Shown here: one piece after another, positions 16,670 through 24,342 of the stretch | Position numbering within the stretch: the stretch's first letter is position 1 | Layout: the number at the start of each line of letters is the position of its first letter | Assembly: GCF_002095535.1 (NCBI RefSeq) | Contig: NZ_MLJI01000001.1 | Coordinates: 1,601,832-1,665,831, forward strand | Length of the DNA stretch: 64,000 nucleotides | Source of the DNA: Pantoea cypripedii | GTDB taxonomy: Bacteria > Pseudomonadota > Gammaproteobacteria > Enterobacterales > Enterobacteriaceae | Reading direction: 5' to 3' | Made by a program: the position numbers and the translations under genes | The notes under the pieces: generated by a model | Told to the model about the DNA's origin: nothing | Databases searched by the model: none | The model's input: the letters and a program-made list of their open reading frames with translations, nothing else

Positions 16670-17390
16670 CGTGTTAGTGACCGGGGCGAGTAAGGGAATT
16701 GGACGCGCCATTGCATTGCGCCTGGCGCAGGATGGCTTCCATGTGGTGGTGCATTATCACCGTGATGCCAGCGGGGCGATACACACGCTGGAACAGATGG
16801 TCGCAGCGGGGGGATCCGGCCGGACGTTGCAGTTTGACGTGGCGCAGCGTGAAATGACACGGGACGCGCTGGAGCAGGATATTGCCACGCATGGTGCTTA
16901 CTATGGCGTGGTCAGTAATGCCGGAATCACGCGGGATGCGGCGTTCCCGGCACTGACTGAGGAAGAGTGGGACAGTGTGATTCATACTAATCTCGACAGC
17001 TTCTATAACGTGATCCAGCCTTGTGTGATGCCGATGATTGGGTTGCGCCAGGGGGGACGCATTATCACGTTATCGTCGGTCTCCGGCATCATGGGGAATC
17101 GCGGCCAGGTGAATTACAGCGCGGCAAAAGCAGGCATTATCGGTGCCACCAAAGCGCTGGCGATTGAGCTGGCGAAACGCAAAATTACCGTTAACTGCAT
17201 CGCGCCGGGACTGATCGACACCGGTATGGCCGGGCTGGAACCACAGGTGATTGATGAAGCGCTGAAGCTGATCCCGATGAAACGCATGGGGGCAGCGGAA
17301 GAAGTGGCCGGGCTGGCAGGTTATCTGATGTCGGATATCGCCGGTTACGTCACGCGGCAGGTGATTTCAATCAATGGGGGGATGCTGTGA
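16659..17390 (+). CDS. apeQ: FabG-like 3-oxoacyl-ACP reductase (ApeQ)
   Basis: A 243-residue short-chain dehydrogenase/reductase. It has the nucleotide loop TGASKGIG at 8-15, NAG near 88, a serine in LSSVSG, and the catalytic Tyr153 and Lys157 in NYSAAKAG. It reduces the 3-keto group of the growing polyene with NADPH. AAGGAGAACACC precedes the ATG at a good distance. It ends inside the apeR start (ATGA-like four-base overlap with a GTG start). Confidence 0.88.
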   Translation: MTRSVLVTGASKGIGRAIALRLAQDGFHVVVHYHRDASGAIHTLEQMVAAGGSGRTLQFDVAQREMTRDALEQDIATHGAYYGVVSNAGITRDAAFPALTEEEWDSVIHTNLDSFYNVIQPCVMPMIGLRQGGRIITLSSVSGIMGNRGQVNYSAAKAGIIGATKALAIELAKRKITVNCIAPGLIDTGMAGLEPQVIDEALKLIPMKRMGAAEEVAGLAGYLMSDIAGYVTRQVISINGGML

Positions 17391-18622
17391 TTCAGCGCGT
17401 GGTTGTAACCGGAATGGGCGGGGTCACCGCCTTTGGCGAGAGCTGGCCCGCCGTGGCCGCCCGCCTGAAGCAGGGTAAAAACGCGGTGCGCCACATGCCG
17501 GAATGGCAGGTTTACGCCGGTCTGCATACCCTGCTGGGTGCGCCAGTGGATGATTTTACCTTGCCTGAGCACTACACCCGCAAGCGTATCCGTGCCATGG
17601 GACGGGTATCGCTGCTGGCGACGCGGGCCACCGAGCTGGCGCTGGAGCAGGCGGGGTTGATCGGTAACCCGGTGCTGACCAATGGTGAAACCGGCATTGC
17701 CTATGGCTCCTCAACAGGCAGCACCGGGCCGGTCAGTGAATTTGCCACCATGCTGACGGAAAAACACACCAACAATATCACCGGCACCACCTATGTGCAG
17801 ATGATGCCGCATACCACGGCGGTCAATGCCGGACTGTTTTTTGGTCTGCGCGGGCGGGTGATCCCCACTTCCAGCGCCTGTACTTCCGGCAGCCAGGCGA
17901 TTGGTTATGCATGGGAAGCGATTCGTCACGGTTATCAGACGGTGATGGTGGCGGGCGGGGCAGAAGAACTCTGTCCGTCCGAAGCGGCGGTGTTCGATAC
18001 GCTGTTTGCCACCAGCCAGCGCAATGACGCGCCGCACACCACGCCAGCGCCGTTTGATCAACAGCGTGATGGGCTGGTGATTGGCGAAGGGGCGGGCACG
18101 CTGATTCTGGAATCGCTGCCACATGCCCAGGCGCGTGGCGCAACCATTTATGCCGAGTTGGTGGGGTTTCATACCAACTGTGATGCGGCACACATCACGC
18201 AACCGCAACAGGCAACCATGCAGATTTGCATTGAACGTGCCCTGCAAAGTGCCGGGCTGACGCCGGATCAGATTGGCTATATTAATGCGCACGGGACCGC
18301 TACCGATCGCGGCGATATTGCCGAAAGCCAGGCCACGGCGGCGGTGTTTGGTGCCAGCACGCCGATCTCATCGCTGAAAAGTTATTTTGGTCACACGCTG
18401 GGAGCCTGCGGTGCGCTGGAGGCGTGGATGAGTATTGAGATGATGCGTGAAGGTTGGTTCGCACCGACGCTCAACCTGACACAGCCCGCCGCGGAGTGTG
18501 GTGCGCTGGATTACATTATGGGTGGCGTGCGTCACATCGAGACGGAGTATATCCAGTCGAACAATTTTGCCTTTGGTGGCATTAACACCTCGCTGGTGTT
18601 TCGCCGCTGGCAGGATAGATAA
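17387..18622 (+). CDS. apeR: FabF-like beta-ketoacyl-ACP synthase (ApeR)
   Basis: A 411-residue condensing enzyme with Cys165 in SSACTSGSQ, His302 in NAHGTAT and His336 in YFGHTLG, so it is catalytically complete. It is the last gene of the cluster and closer to FabF than ApeO is. It may start the chain or act as an independent homodimer. The start is GTG 17387, overlapping the apeQ stop by four bases. A degenerate palindromic repeat follows about 20 bases after the stop; no strong terminator is seen. Confidence 0.87.
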   Translation: MIQRVVVTGMGGVTAFGESWPAVAARLKQGKNAVRHMPEWQVYAGLHTLLGAPVDDFTLPEHYTRKRIRAMGRVSLLATRATELALEQAGLIGNPVLTNGETGIAYGSSTGSTGPVSEFATMLTEKHTNNITGTTYVQMMPHTTAVNAGLFFGLRGRVIPTSSACTSGSQAIGYAWEAIRHGYQTVMVAGGAEELCPSEAAVFDTLFATSQRNDAPHTTPAPFDQQRDGLVIGEGAGTLILESLPHAQARGATIYAELVGFHTNCDAAHITQPQQATMQICIERALQSAGLTPDQIGYINAHGTATDRGDIAESQATAAVFGASTPISSLKSYFGHTLGACGALEAWMSIEMMREGWFAPTLNLTQPAAECGALDYIMGGVRHIETEYIQSNNFAFGGINTSLVFRRWQDR

Positions 18623-18642
18623 CCGCCAGCCCCGCACAATAC

Positions 18643-18696
18643 ATTGCGCCGTTACGAATCGCACACCACCGTAGCGGCACGATTTATTGTGCAATG
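18643..18696. repeat. Degenerate palindromic repeat pair (GTAGCGGCRCGATTTAT family)
   Basis: The unit GTAGCGGCACGATTTATTGT (18671-18690, continuing to 18696) matches the unit after murJ with a few changes. A reversed, more degraded copy (from 18643) faces it. Here the two units point away from each other, opposite to the murJ copy. Confidence 0.55.
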
Positions 18697-18772
18697 ATGT
18701 GCACCCTGCTGGGAATCCCCGCGCAAATCCTCCCTTACGTCTGGAATTTGTAAAGAAATGCCAGGAATTTTC

Positions 18773-18832
18773 TTGCATTCAGCACCGCTGTCCGCATAAT
18801 CGCAAACCGCAATAATAATGATTATCAGTTTG
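18773..18832 (+). promoter_or_regulatory. Promoter and Fur box of the TonB-dependent receptor
   Basis: TTGCAT (18773-18778) and CATAAT (18795-18800) are 16 bases apart. The stretch AATAATGATTATCA begins at 18814 and extends to 18832; it matches the core of the Fur consensus GATAATGATTATCATTATC. It covers the probable transcription start, so iron repression is expected. Confidence 0.7.
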
Positions 18833-18852
18833 CTTTGCATTAGGGGGTATCC

Positions 18853-21051
18853 ATGCGCAGAATGCCTTTCAATCCCGGACTGAAACCGACGCTACTGGCT
18901 GTAATGGTCAGCGCCGGTTGTTTGCCAGTGATGGCTGCTACCACCAACACCACCGCAGATGCGGCGAAAAAAGAACAGAAAACGCTGACTGTGGTGGCGA
19001 CACCACAGAATGACTTCAAACCTGGCGGGAACGAATTAGTCCCGGCTTATCTTGATGGACAGATCGCGCACGGTGGCCGTCTTGGCATGCTGGGTGAGCA
19101 GAACGCGATGGATGTTCCGTTCAACGTGATTGGCTTCACCTCGAAAGCGATTCAGGATCAACAGGCAAAAACCATTGCCGACGTCATCCGTAATGATGCC
19201 ACGGTGCAAAACGTCAAAGGTTACGGCAACTTCGCAGAAAGTTACCGTATTCGCGGCTTCCGCCTCGATGGCGATGATATGACGTTTAGCGGCTTACCCG
19301 GCGTGGTGCCGCGTCAGGTGATGGATGCTTCTCTGATTGATCGCGTTGAAATCTTCAAAGGGGCTAACGGCCTGCTGAACGGCGCAGCCAGCACCGGTGT
19401 GGGTGGCCTGATCAACCTGGAACCGAAACATGCGGACGATACCCCGCTGACCCGTGTGGGGGTTGATTACACCTCGTCCTCGCAGGTGGGGGGCAGCCTC
19501 GATATTGGTCGCCGTTTCGGTGATAACAACCAGTTTGGCGTGCGCTTCAACGCGGTTAACCGCGAAGGCGAAACCGGGGTTGATGGTGAGAAAAAACGCA
19601 CCACAGCGGCGTCCATCGGTCTCGATTACCGTGGCGAGCGTTTGCGCACCTCGCTGGATTTTGGCTACCAGAAAAAGACGTTCCACGATGGCCGCATGGG
19701 CGTCAATATCAGTGGCGTTGACTCGCTGCCCGCGGTGCCTTCTAACTCCACTAACTACAGCCAGCCCTGGGTGTTCAGCAATGTCGAAAACGAATGGGGC
19801 ATGGCCAAAGCGGAGTATGACCTCACCGATAGCTGGACCGCGTATGCGGCACTGGGTGCCCAGCATGCCCATGAAATCGGCAACTATGCCACGCCAAAAC
19901 TGCTGAATACCGCAGGTGATGTGTCGATCAACACCTTCGACACCAACCGTCGTCAGGACAATATGAGCGGTATGCTCGGGGTACGTGGCAACTTCGATAC
20001 CGGGCCGATTTCGCATAAAGTGAACGTTGGCTACTCCGCGCTGACCACCAATGCGAAAAACGCCTATCGCATGTCGTTGTCTGGTTACAACTACAACATC
20101 TACGATCCGGTCGATGTGGCGCGTCCGACGCCGACCTTCGCGGGTGGCGAATTCTACGATCCGAAAACCACGGCACGCACTCGTACTCAGGGCTACCTGC
20201 TGAGCGATACGCTGGGCGCATTCGACGACACCCTGTTGTTGACGCTCGGGGCGCGCAATCAGAAAGTCTGGGTGCGTAACTACAACTACAACACCCAGGC
20301 GGAAGACGTCAGCTCGCGTTATACCGAAAGCCGCTGGATGCCGACTTACGGCATTGTGTACAAACCCTGGCAGTCGATTTCCCTGTATGCCAACCACACC
20401 GAAGCGTTGCAGCCCGGCTCAACGGCACCGACCAGCGCGGTTAACTACGGTGCGGTGACCGGTATTGCGCATTCGAAGCAGAATGAAATCGGTGTCAAAG
20501 GTGACTTTGGCCGCGTAGGGGGCACCCTGGCGCTGTTTGAAATCAAACAGCCATCGGGCATTCTCGACAGCAACAATGTCTATGCTATGAATGGCGAACA
20601 GCGCCACCGTGGTGCGGAGCTGAATGTGTTCGGTGAGCCGGTACTTGGCTTCCGTCTGAATGCCAGCGCCACCTGGATTAATCCGGAAATGGTGAAAACG
20701 GCAAAAGGCCAGTACGACGGCAAACAGGCGATTGGTGTACCGCGTTATAACTACGCGCTGGGTGCCGAGTATGATATCAAACCGATCGATGGCCTGACCG
20801 CGACCGCGTTGCTGAACCATACCGGCCCGCAATGGGCGGATTCCGCCAATACCAAACGGATTGAGGCTTACACCACGCTGGATCTGGGTCTGCGTTACCG
20901 CACGAAGATCAACCAGAATGATGTTGTCTGGCGCGTGGCGGTGGAAAACGTCACCAACGAGAAGTATTGGGCGAATATCGACTACTCAGGGACCTACCTG
21001 ACGCAGGGCGATCCGCGCACCTTAAAAGTCAGCATGAGCTACGACTTTTAA
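18853..21051 (+). CDS. TonB-dependent siderophore receptor
   Basis: A 732-residue outer-membrane receptor. A signal peptide (cleavage near residue 29, after VMA) is followed by a TonB box KTLTVVATPQ near 44, a plug domain (about 90-200) with SYRIRGFRLDG and VEIFKGANGLLNG, and a beta-barrel ending in the aromatic C-terminus MSYDF. The siderophore-receptor pattern (TIGR01783-like) is clear, but the ligand cannot be named; hydroxamate- or catechol-type uptake is possible. A Fur box in its promoter supports iron uptake. No siderophore biosynthesis or ABC transporter gene lies beside it, so it is an orphan receptor. It is transcribed alone and ends at a strong terminator. Confidence 0.88.
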   Translation: MRRMPFNPGLKPTLLAVMVSAGCLPVMAATTNTTADAAKKEQKTLTVVATPQNDFKPGGNELVPAYLDGQIAHGGRLGMLGEQNAMDVPFNVIGFTSKAIQDQQAKTIADVIRNDATVQNVKGYGNFAESYRIRGFRLDGDDMTFSGLPGVVPRQVMDASLIDRVEIFKGANGLLNGAASTGVGGLINLEPKHADDTPLTRVGVDYTSSSQVGGSLDIGRRFGDNNQFGVRFNAVNREGETGVDGEKKRTTAASIGLDYRGERLRTSLDFGYQKKTFHDGRMGVNISGVDSLPAVPSNSTNYSQPWVFSNVENEWGMAKAEYDLTDSWTAYAALGAQHAHEIGNYATPKLLNTAGDVSINTFDTNRRQDNMSGMLGVRGNFDTGPISHKVNVGYSALTTNAKNAYRMSLSGYNYNIYDPVDVARPTPTFAGGEFYDPKTTARTRTQGYLLSDTLGAFDDTLLLTLGARNQKVWVRNYNYNTQAEDVSSRYTESRWMPTYGIVYKPWQSISLYANHTEALQPGSTAPTSAVNYGAVTGIAHSKQNEIGVKGDFGRVGGTLALFEIKQPSGILDSNNVYAMNGEQRHRGAELNVFGEPVLGFRLNASATWINPEMVKTAKGQYDGKQAIGVPRYNYALGAEYDIKPIDGLTATALLNHTGPQWADSANTKRIEAYTTLDLGLRYRTKINQNDVVWRVAVENVTNEKYWANIDYSGTYLTQGDPRTLKVSMSYDF

Positions 21052-21059
21052 TCCCTCAG

Positions 21060-21083
21060 CGGGGCGCGATTGCGCCCCGTTTT
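21060..21083 (+). terminator. Intrinsic terminator of the TonB-dependent receptor
   Basis: CGGGGCGC (21060-21067), a four-base loop and GCGCCCCG (21072-21079) are followed by TTTTC, nine bases after the stop codon. Confidence 0.85.
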
Positions 21084-21180
21084 CATTTCGCGCTGAAATA
21101 ATTCTTCATCTTTGGCTGCTTTCCATTACACTCGGAGCGGTAACGTTGCTGCTGGTTTCCCTTATTTTTATTGAGTTCAC

Positions 21181-21324
21181 ATGAGTTCACCTGCTCCACC
21201 CGACGATCACGACGAACCTTTGCGCCAGCCGCTGGACGATGCGCAGTTTGCCATTGTGGTACTTGCAGTGACCTCGGTTACCCTTATAATCTTTGTCCTG
21301 ATGATGACGTTATGGATGAGCTAA
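21181..21324 (+). CDS. Small single-span membrane protein (47 aa)
   Basis: A 47-residue frame from ATG 21181 to TAA 21322-21324. The first ~20 residues are polar and acidic with several prolines (SSPAPPDDHDEP). Residues ~23-46 are one hydrophobic segment (FAIVVLAVTSVTLIIFVLMM), so an N-in or N-out single-span protein is likely. The ribosome binding site is weak; the ATG is embedded in a tandem TGAGTTCACA repeat. It is followed 42 bases later by another small membrane protein. No family is recognised. Confidence 0.55.
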   Translation: MSSPAPPDDHDEPLRQPLDDAQFAIVVLAVTSVTLIIFVLMMTLWMS

Positions 21325-21366
21325 GGCTTGTTGCAACGGGTATCGGAAGCCTGCAAGGAGATGTCG

Positions 21367-21540
21367 ATGGAATCCAGAGATGACAAACTGATCGCCATAA
21401 TTGGCCTGCTTTCGGCCTGTCTGATTGGCGTGGTATTCCTCTTTACCATGACCTGGCTCACTGATGTGCGCCATCCTGCTGACCGTTCTCTCGATGTGCA
21501 AACCTGCGGCCCGAAAAACGCCGAAACCCAGCAATCCTAA
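21367..21540 (+). CDS. Small single-span membrane protein (57 aa)
   Basis: A 57-residue protein with a short charged start (MESRDDK), one hydrophobic segment at about 8-28 (LIAIIGLLSACLIGVVFLF) and a polar tail with one Cys. ATG 21367 is preferred because AAGGAG lies six bases upstream. ATG 21361 would touch that site. Its last bases overlap, tail to tail, the end of the GH1-like gene. Together with the preceding 47-residue protein it forms a tandem of very small membrane proteins. Function unknown. Confidence 0.65.
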   Translation: MESRDDKLIAIIGLLSACLIGVVFLFTMTWLTDVRHPADRSLDVQTCGPKNAETQQS

Positions 21541-22697
21541 TCCTGCCGCCGCTTTTGCCACTTAATCTGCTGACTGCGTAACTCCAGCGCCAACGCTTCA
21601 TGTAGCGTGCGATTGCCATTGGGATCCCCCAGACCAAATAACGGCCCCGGCGAACGACGATCGTCAGCCCACGCTGGATATTCCACCACCGGATAAAGCG
21701 AAATCCCTTCCAGCGCCACCCCCTGTTCCAGTGCCAGCATCGCTTCGGCAGAAACATGGTGCAGCCAGGGCGTACGGGCGTCGCCTTCCGCCCCAGTTTC
21801 TGCCAGCAGCAAGGGCCGCTGATAGCGCTGCCAGCATTGCAACAGCAGGCGATGCAGCGGCAGGCGTGAGGGATGGTCATCCGGCAACGGGTCACCGGGG
21901 AAAAACCAGTGGTTATCCGGGTAGTAATTCAGACCAAGAATATCGAGAAAATCTTCGCTGCCACCCAGCTCCGGCGCATCACGCCCGGCCAGCCAGTCCC
22001 AGGCTTCGAACTGCGCCTGATGCTGCGCATCGGCATAGGGTTTGCTATCGGGATTCGCGGGATTGGTCGCCACTTGCACCAGCGGATCGGTCAGCACAAA
22101 ACGCGCCTGCGGATACACCTCGCGAATCGCATGCATCGCCGCCAGTGACGCCCGCACCAGCTGGCGCTTCAGCTCTTTACCCCGATCGCTGGCGTAGGGA
22201 TTGAGCCACGCCACATCCGCACCGGCCCATGACCAGAACGAGATCTGATTGATGGGGGTAAAGAACGGCTGCTCCACGCCTTCATTACGCATCAGCTGCG
22301 CCATCGCGCGCGCGAAGCGTTCAAAATGATCGACAAATGAGGCATGGAAGATATCGAGATGATCGGGATAACCAAAATGCATCAGTTCCCAGATGATTTG
22401 CAGATCATGACGCGCGGCAGCGTGCACCATCGGCAGAAAAGATCGCCAGTCATATTCGCCTGGGGTGGCTTCAATCAGATACCAGCGCGCACCATCGCGC
22501 GCGGTGCGCAGGCCCTCCTGCGCCAGGGCGGCATAATCTTTATCCAGCAGCATGTCATGGCCGCTGCTGATCACCATATCCAGGCGTCGCCCACCGGCGC
22601 GACGGGCGCTGGAGCAGGGAAAACTGCCCTGAAAAAAACTGCGAAACAGCCGGGGCTGATAGCGCGGGGACGGGGGAACAAGGGGGTGTTGCGCCAT
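21537..22697 (-). CDS. GH1-like (clan A) glycoside hydrolase family protein
   Basis: A 386-residue cytosolic TIM-barrel protein resembling bacterial family 1 beta-glucosidase-like proteins. Features are the early RTARDGARWYLIE strand, a HFGYPDHLD loop, TPINQISFWSWAG (about 148-160), LGLNYYPDNHW (near 248) and the nucleophile-type LLLAETGAEGD. In clan A hydrolases the acid/base residue is a Glu after Asn; here the sequence is Asn-Gln (Gln151, codon CAG at 22245-22247). Acid catalysis may therefore be lost or work as in plant myrosinases. ATG 22697 is preferred over an upstream GTG because GAGGAGAGGAAA precedes it. It stands where E. coli has ymdB, next to clsC. Confidence 0.65.
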   Translation of the reverse strand: MAQHPLVPPSPRYQPRLFRSFFQGSFPCSSARRAGGRRLDMVISSGHDMLLDKDYAALAQEGLRTARDGARWYLIEATPGEYDWRSFLPMVHAAARHDLQIIWELMHFGYPDHLDIFHASFVDHFERFARAMAQLMRNEGVEQPFFTPINQISFWSWAGADVAWLNPYASDRGKELKRQLVRASLAAMHAIREVYPQARFVLTDPLVQVATNPANPDSKPYADAQHQAQFEAWDWLAGRDAPELGGSEDFLDILGLNYYPDNHWFFPGDPLPDDHPSRLPLHRLLLQCWQRYQRPLLLAETGAEGDARTPWLHHVSAEAMLALEQGVALEGISLYPVVEYPAWADDRRSPGPLFGLGDPNGNRTLHEALALELRSQQIKWQKRRQD

Positions 22698-22850
22698 TTT
22701 CCTCTCCTCACGGGGCACGCCGAATGCAGAACGTTTCGCTAAGTCTAGACTAAATTAACAGCGGGCCAGCAACTGTTACCGGACGCCTCTGATTGCGATG
22801 CGCGATGCGGCCTCCAACAATAAGAATATGATGAGTTTCAGGGATCCTGT

Positions 22851-24311
22851 ATGAGCGAAGCCGCACCGCGTGATTCTGCGGAAAAAGACCAAAACTGGCT
22901 CAATGAAATCATTGATGCCCGCTGTGCGCCACATCCGGGCATGAGTGGTATTCATCCCCTCAACGATGGGCTGGACGCATTTGCCGCACGTTATTTATTG
23001 ATGGGCATGGCCCGGCGCACGCTGGATGTGCAGTATTACATCTGGCATAACGACATGTCGGGCCGCCTGCTGTTTAGCGCACTGCTGGACGCGGCAGAGC
23101 GCGGCGTTAAAGTGCGCCTGCTACTGGATGATAACAATACTCCGGGGCTGGATGAGACCCTCGCCGAGCTGGAGCGCCATCCCAACATTTCTGTCCGGCT
23201 GTTCAATCCCTTCTCGTTTCGCACGTTGCGTATGCTCGGCTATCTGACCGACTTCGCCCGGCTCAATCGCCGTATGCATAATAAAAGCCTGACGGTGGAT
23301 GGTGCCGCGACCCTGGTCGGAGGGCGTAATATCGGCGACGAGTATTTTGGTACCGGCGATGAACCCCTGTTTACCGATTTGGATGTGCTGGCGATCGGCC
23401 CGGTGGTGGAGGAGGTGGGGCACGATTTCAATCGTTACTGGCACAGCAAAGCGGTGTCGCCGTTGCACTGCGTGGTGGAAGTCGATCACGATGGACGTCA
23501 GGCGGTACGGTTGCCCACCGCCTGGCAGCACAGCGAAGCGGTGTTGCGGTATATGGCCCGGCTGGAACACTCTTCTTTTGTCAGCCAGATGGCGGAAGGG
23601 ACGCTGAGTATGACCTGGGCGGCCACGCGTTTATTAAGCGATGACCCACGCAAAGGGCTGGGGAAAGCGAAGCGTTCTTCCCTGCTGCCACAGCGTATGC
23701 TGGAGGTGATTGGCACGCCGCAACAGCAATTCGACATCATCTCGGCTTATTTCGTGCCGACGCGCGCCGGGGTGGCGCAGTTGCTGGCGCTGAAACGGCG
23801 CGGAGTAAAAATCGCCGTGCTGACCAATTCGCTGGCTGCCAATGACGTCAGCGTGGTGCATGCCGGATATGCGCGCTGGCGTAAGAAGCTACTGCGGCAC
23901 GGCATTGCCTTGTATGAACTGAAGCCGCAGGCCAATGCCAGCGAGGCCCCGCATGACCGTGGGTTGACCGGTAACTCTGGCTCCAGCCTGCACGCCAAAA
24001 CCTTTACCGTGGATAATCGTAAAGTCTTTATCGGCTCGTTTAATTTCGACCCGCGCTCTGCGGTGCTGAATACCGAAATGGGGCTGGTGATTGAAAGTGA
24101 CGAGCTGGCGCAACGTACCCATCAGCGCTTTATTCAGGGGATGCGCGATCGCGCCTGGACCTTACGACTTGATGGCTGGGGCCGGGTGAACTGGGTGGAA
24201 TATCCGGAAGAGGCGGGTGAAGTGGTGCATATTCATGAACCGCAATCTACCTGGGTACAGCGCTTGCTGGTACGGCTGGTGTGGCGCTTGCCGATTGAGT
24301 GGTTGCTGTAA
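22851..24311 (+). CDS. clsC: Cardiolipin synthase C (phospholipase D family)
   Basis: A 486-residue phospholipase D superfamily enzyme with two HKD motifs: HNKSLTVDGAATLVGGRN starting at His143 and LHAKTFTVDNRKVFIGSFN starting at His381. ClsC joins phosphatidylglycerol with phosphatidylethanolamine to give cardiolipin at the inner membrane; in E. coli it needs the partner YmdB. The length (E. coli about 473) and the position beside opgC support the name. ymdB itself is not next to it here. It converges on opgC with a shared hairpin between them. Confidence 0.88.
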   Translation: MSEAAPRDSAEKDQNWLNEIIDARCAPHPGMSGIHPLNDGLDAFAARYLLMGMARRTLDVQYYIWHNDMSGRLLFSALLDAAERGVKVRLLLDDNNTPGLDETLAELERHPNISVRLFNPFSFRTLRMLGYLTDFARLNRRMHNKSLTVDGAATLVGGRNIGDEYFGTGDEPLFTDLDVLAIGPVVEEVGHDFNRYWHSKAVSPLHCVVEVDHDGRQAVRLPTAWQHSEAVLRYMARLEHSSFVSQMAEGTLSMTWAATRLLSDDPRKGLGKAKRSSLLPQRMLEVIGTPQQQFDIISAYFVPTRAGVAQLLALKRRGVKIAVLTNSLAANDVSVVHAGYARWRKKLLRHGIALYELKPQANASEAPHDRGLTGNSGSSLHAKTFTVDNRKVFIGSFNFDPRSAVLNTEMGLVIESDELAQRTHQRFIQGMRDRAWTLRLDGWGRVNWVEYPEEAGEVVHIHEPQSTWVQRLLVRLVWRLPIEWLL

Positions 24312-24313
24312 GT

Positions 24314-24340
24314 AAAACGGGCCAGCTAAGCTGGCCCGAT
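24314..24340. terminator. Bidirectional hairpin between clsC and opgC
   Basis: CGGGCCAG and CTGGCCCG form an 8-bp stem with a five-base loop (24318-24338). On the minus strand it is followed by TTTTAC, so it best serves opgC, and it can also end clsC. Confidence 0.7.
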
Positions 24341-24342
24341 GA

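Noticed and set aside
5225..18622. Pigment cluster read as fatty acid synthesis or a new polyketide system
   Set aside because: The chain-length factor without triad, two ACPs, LolA, MMPL exporter and DUF3261 in this order are diagnostic for the known aryl polyene family.
19294..20397. Long antisense frame inside the TonB receptor
   Set aside because: A shadow of the receptor codon pattern with no ribosome binding site or domain; the receptor itself is certain.
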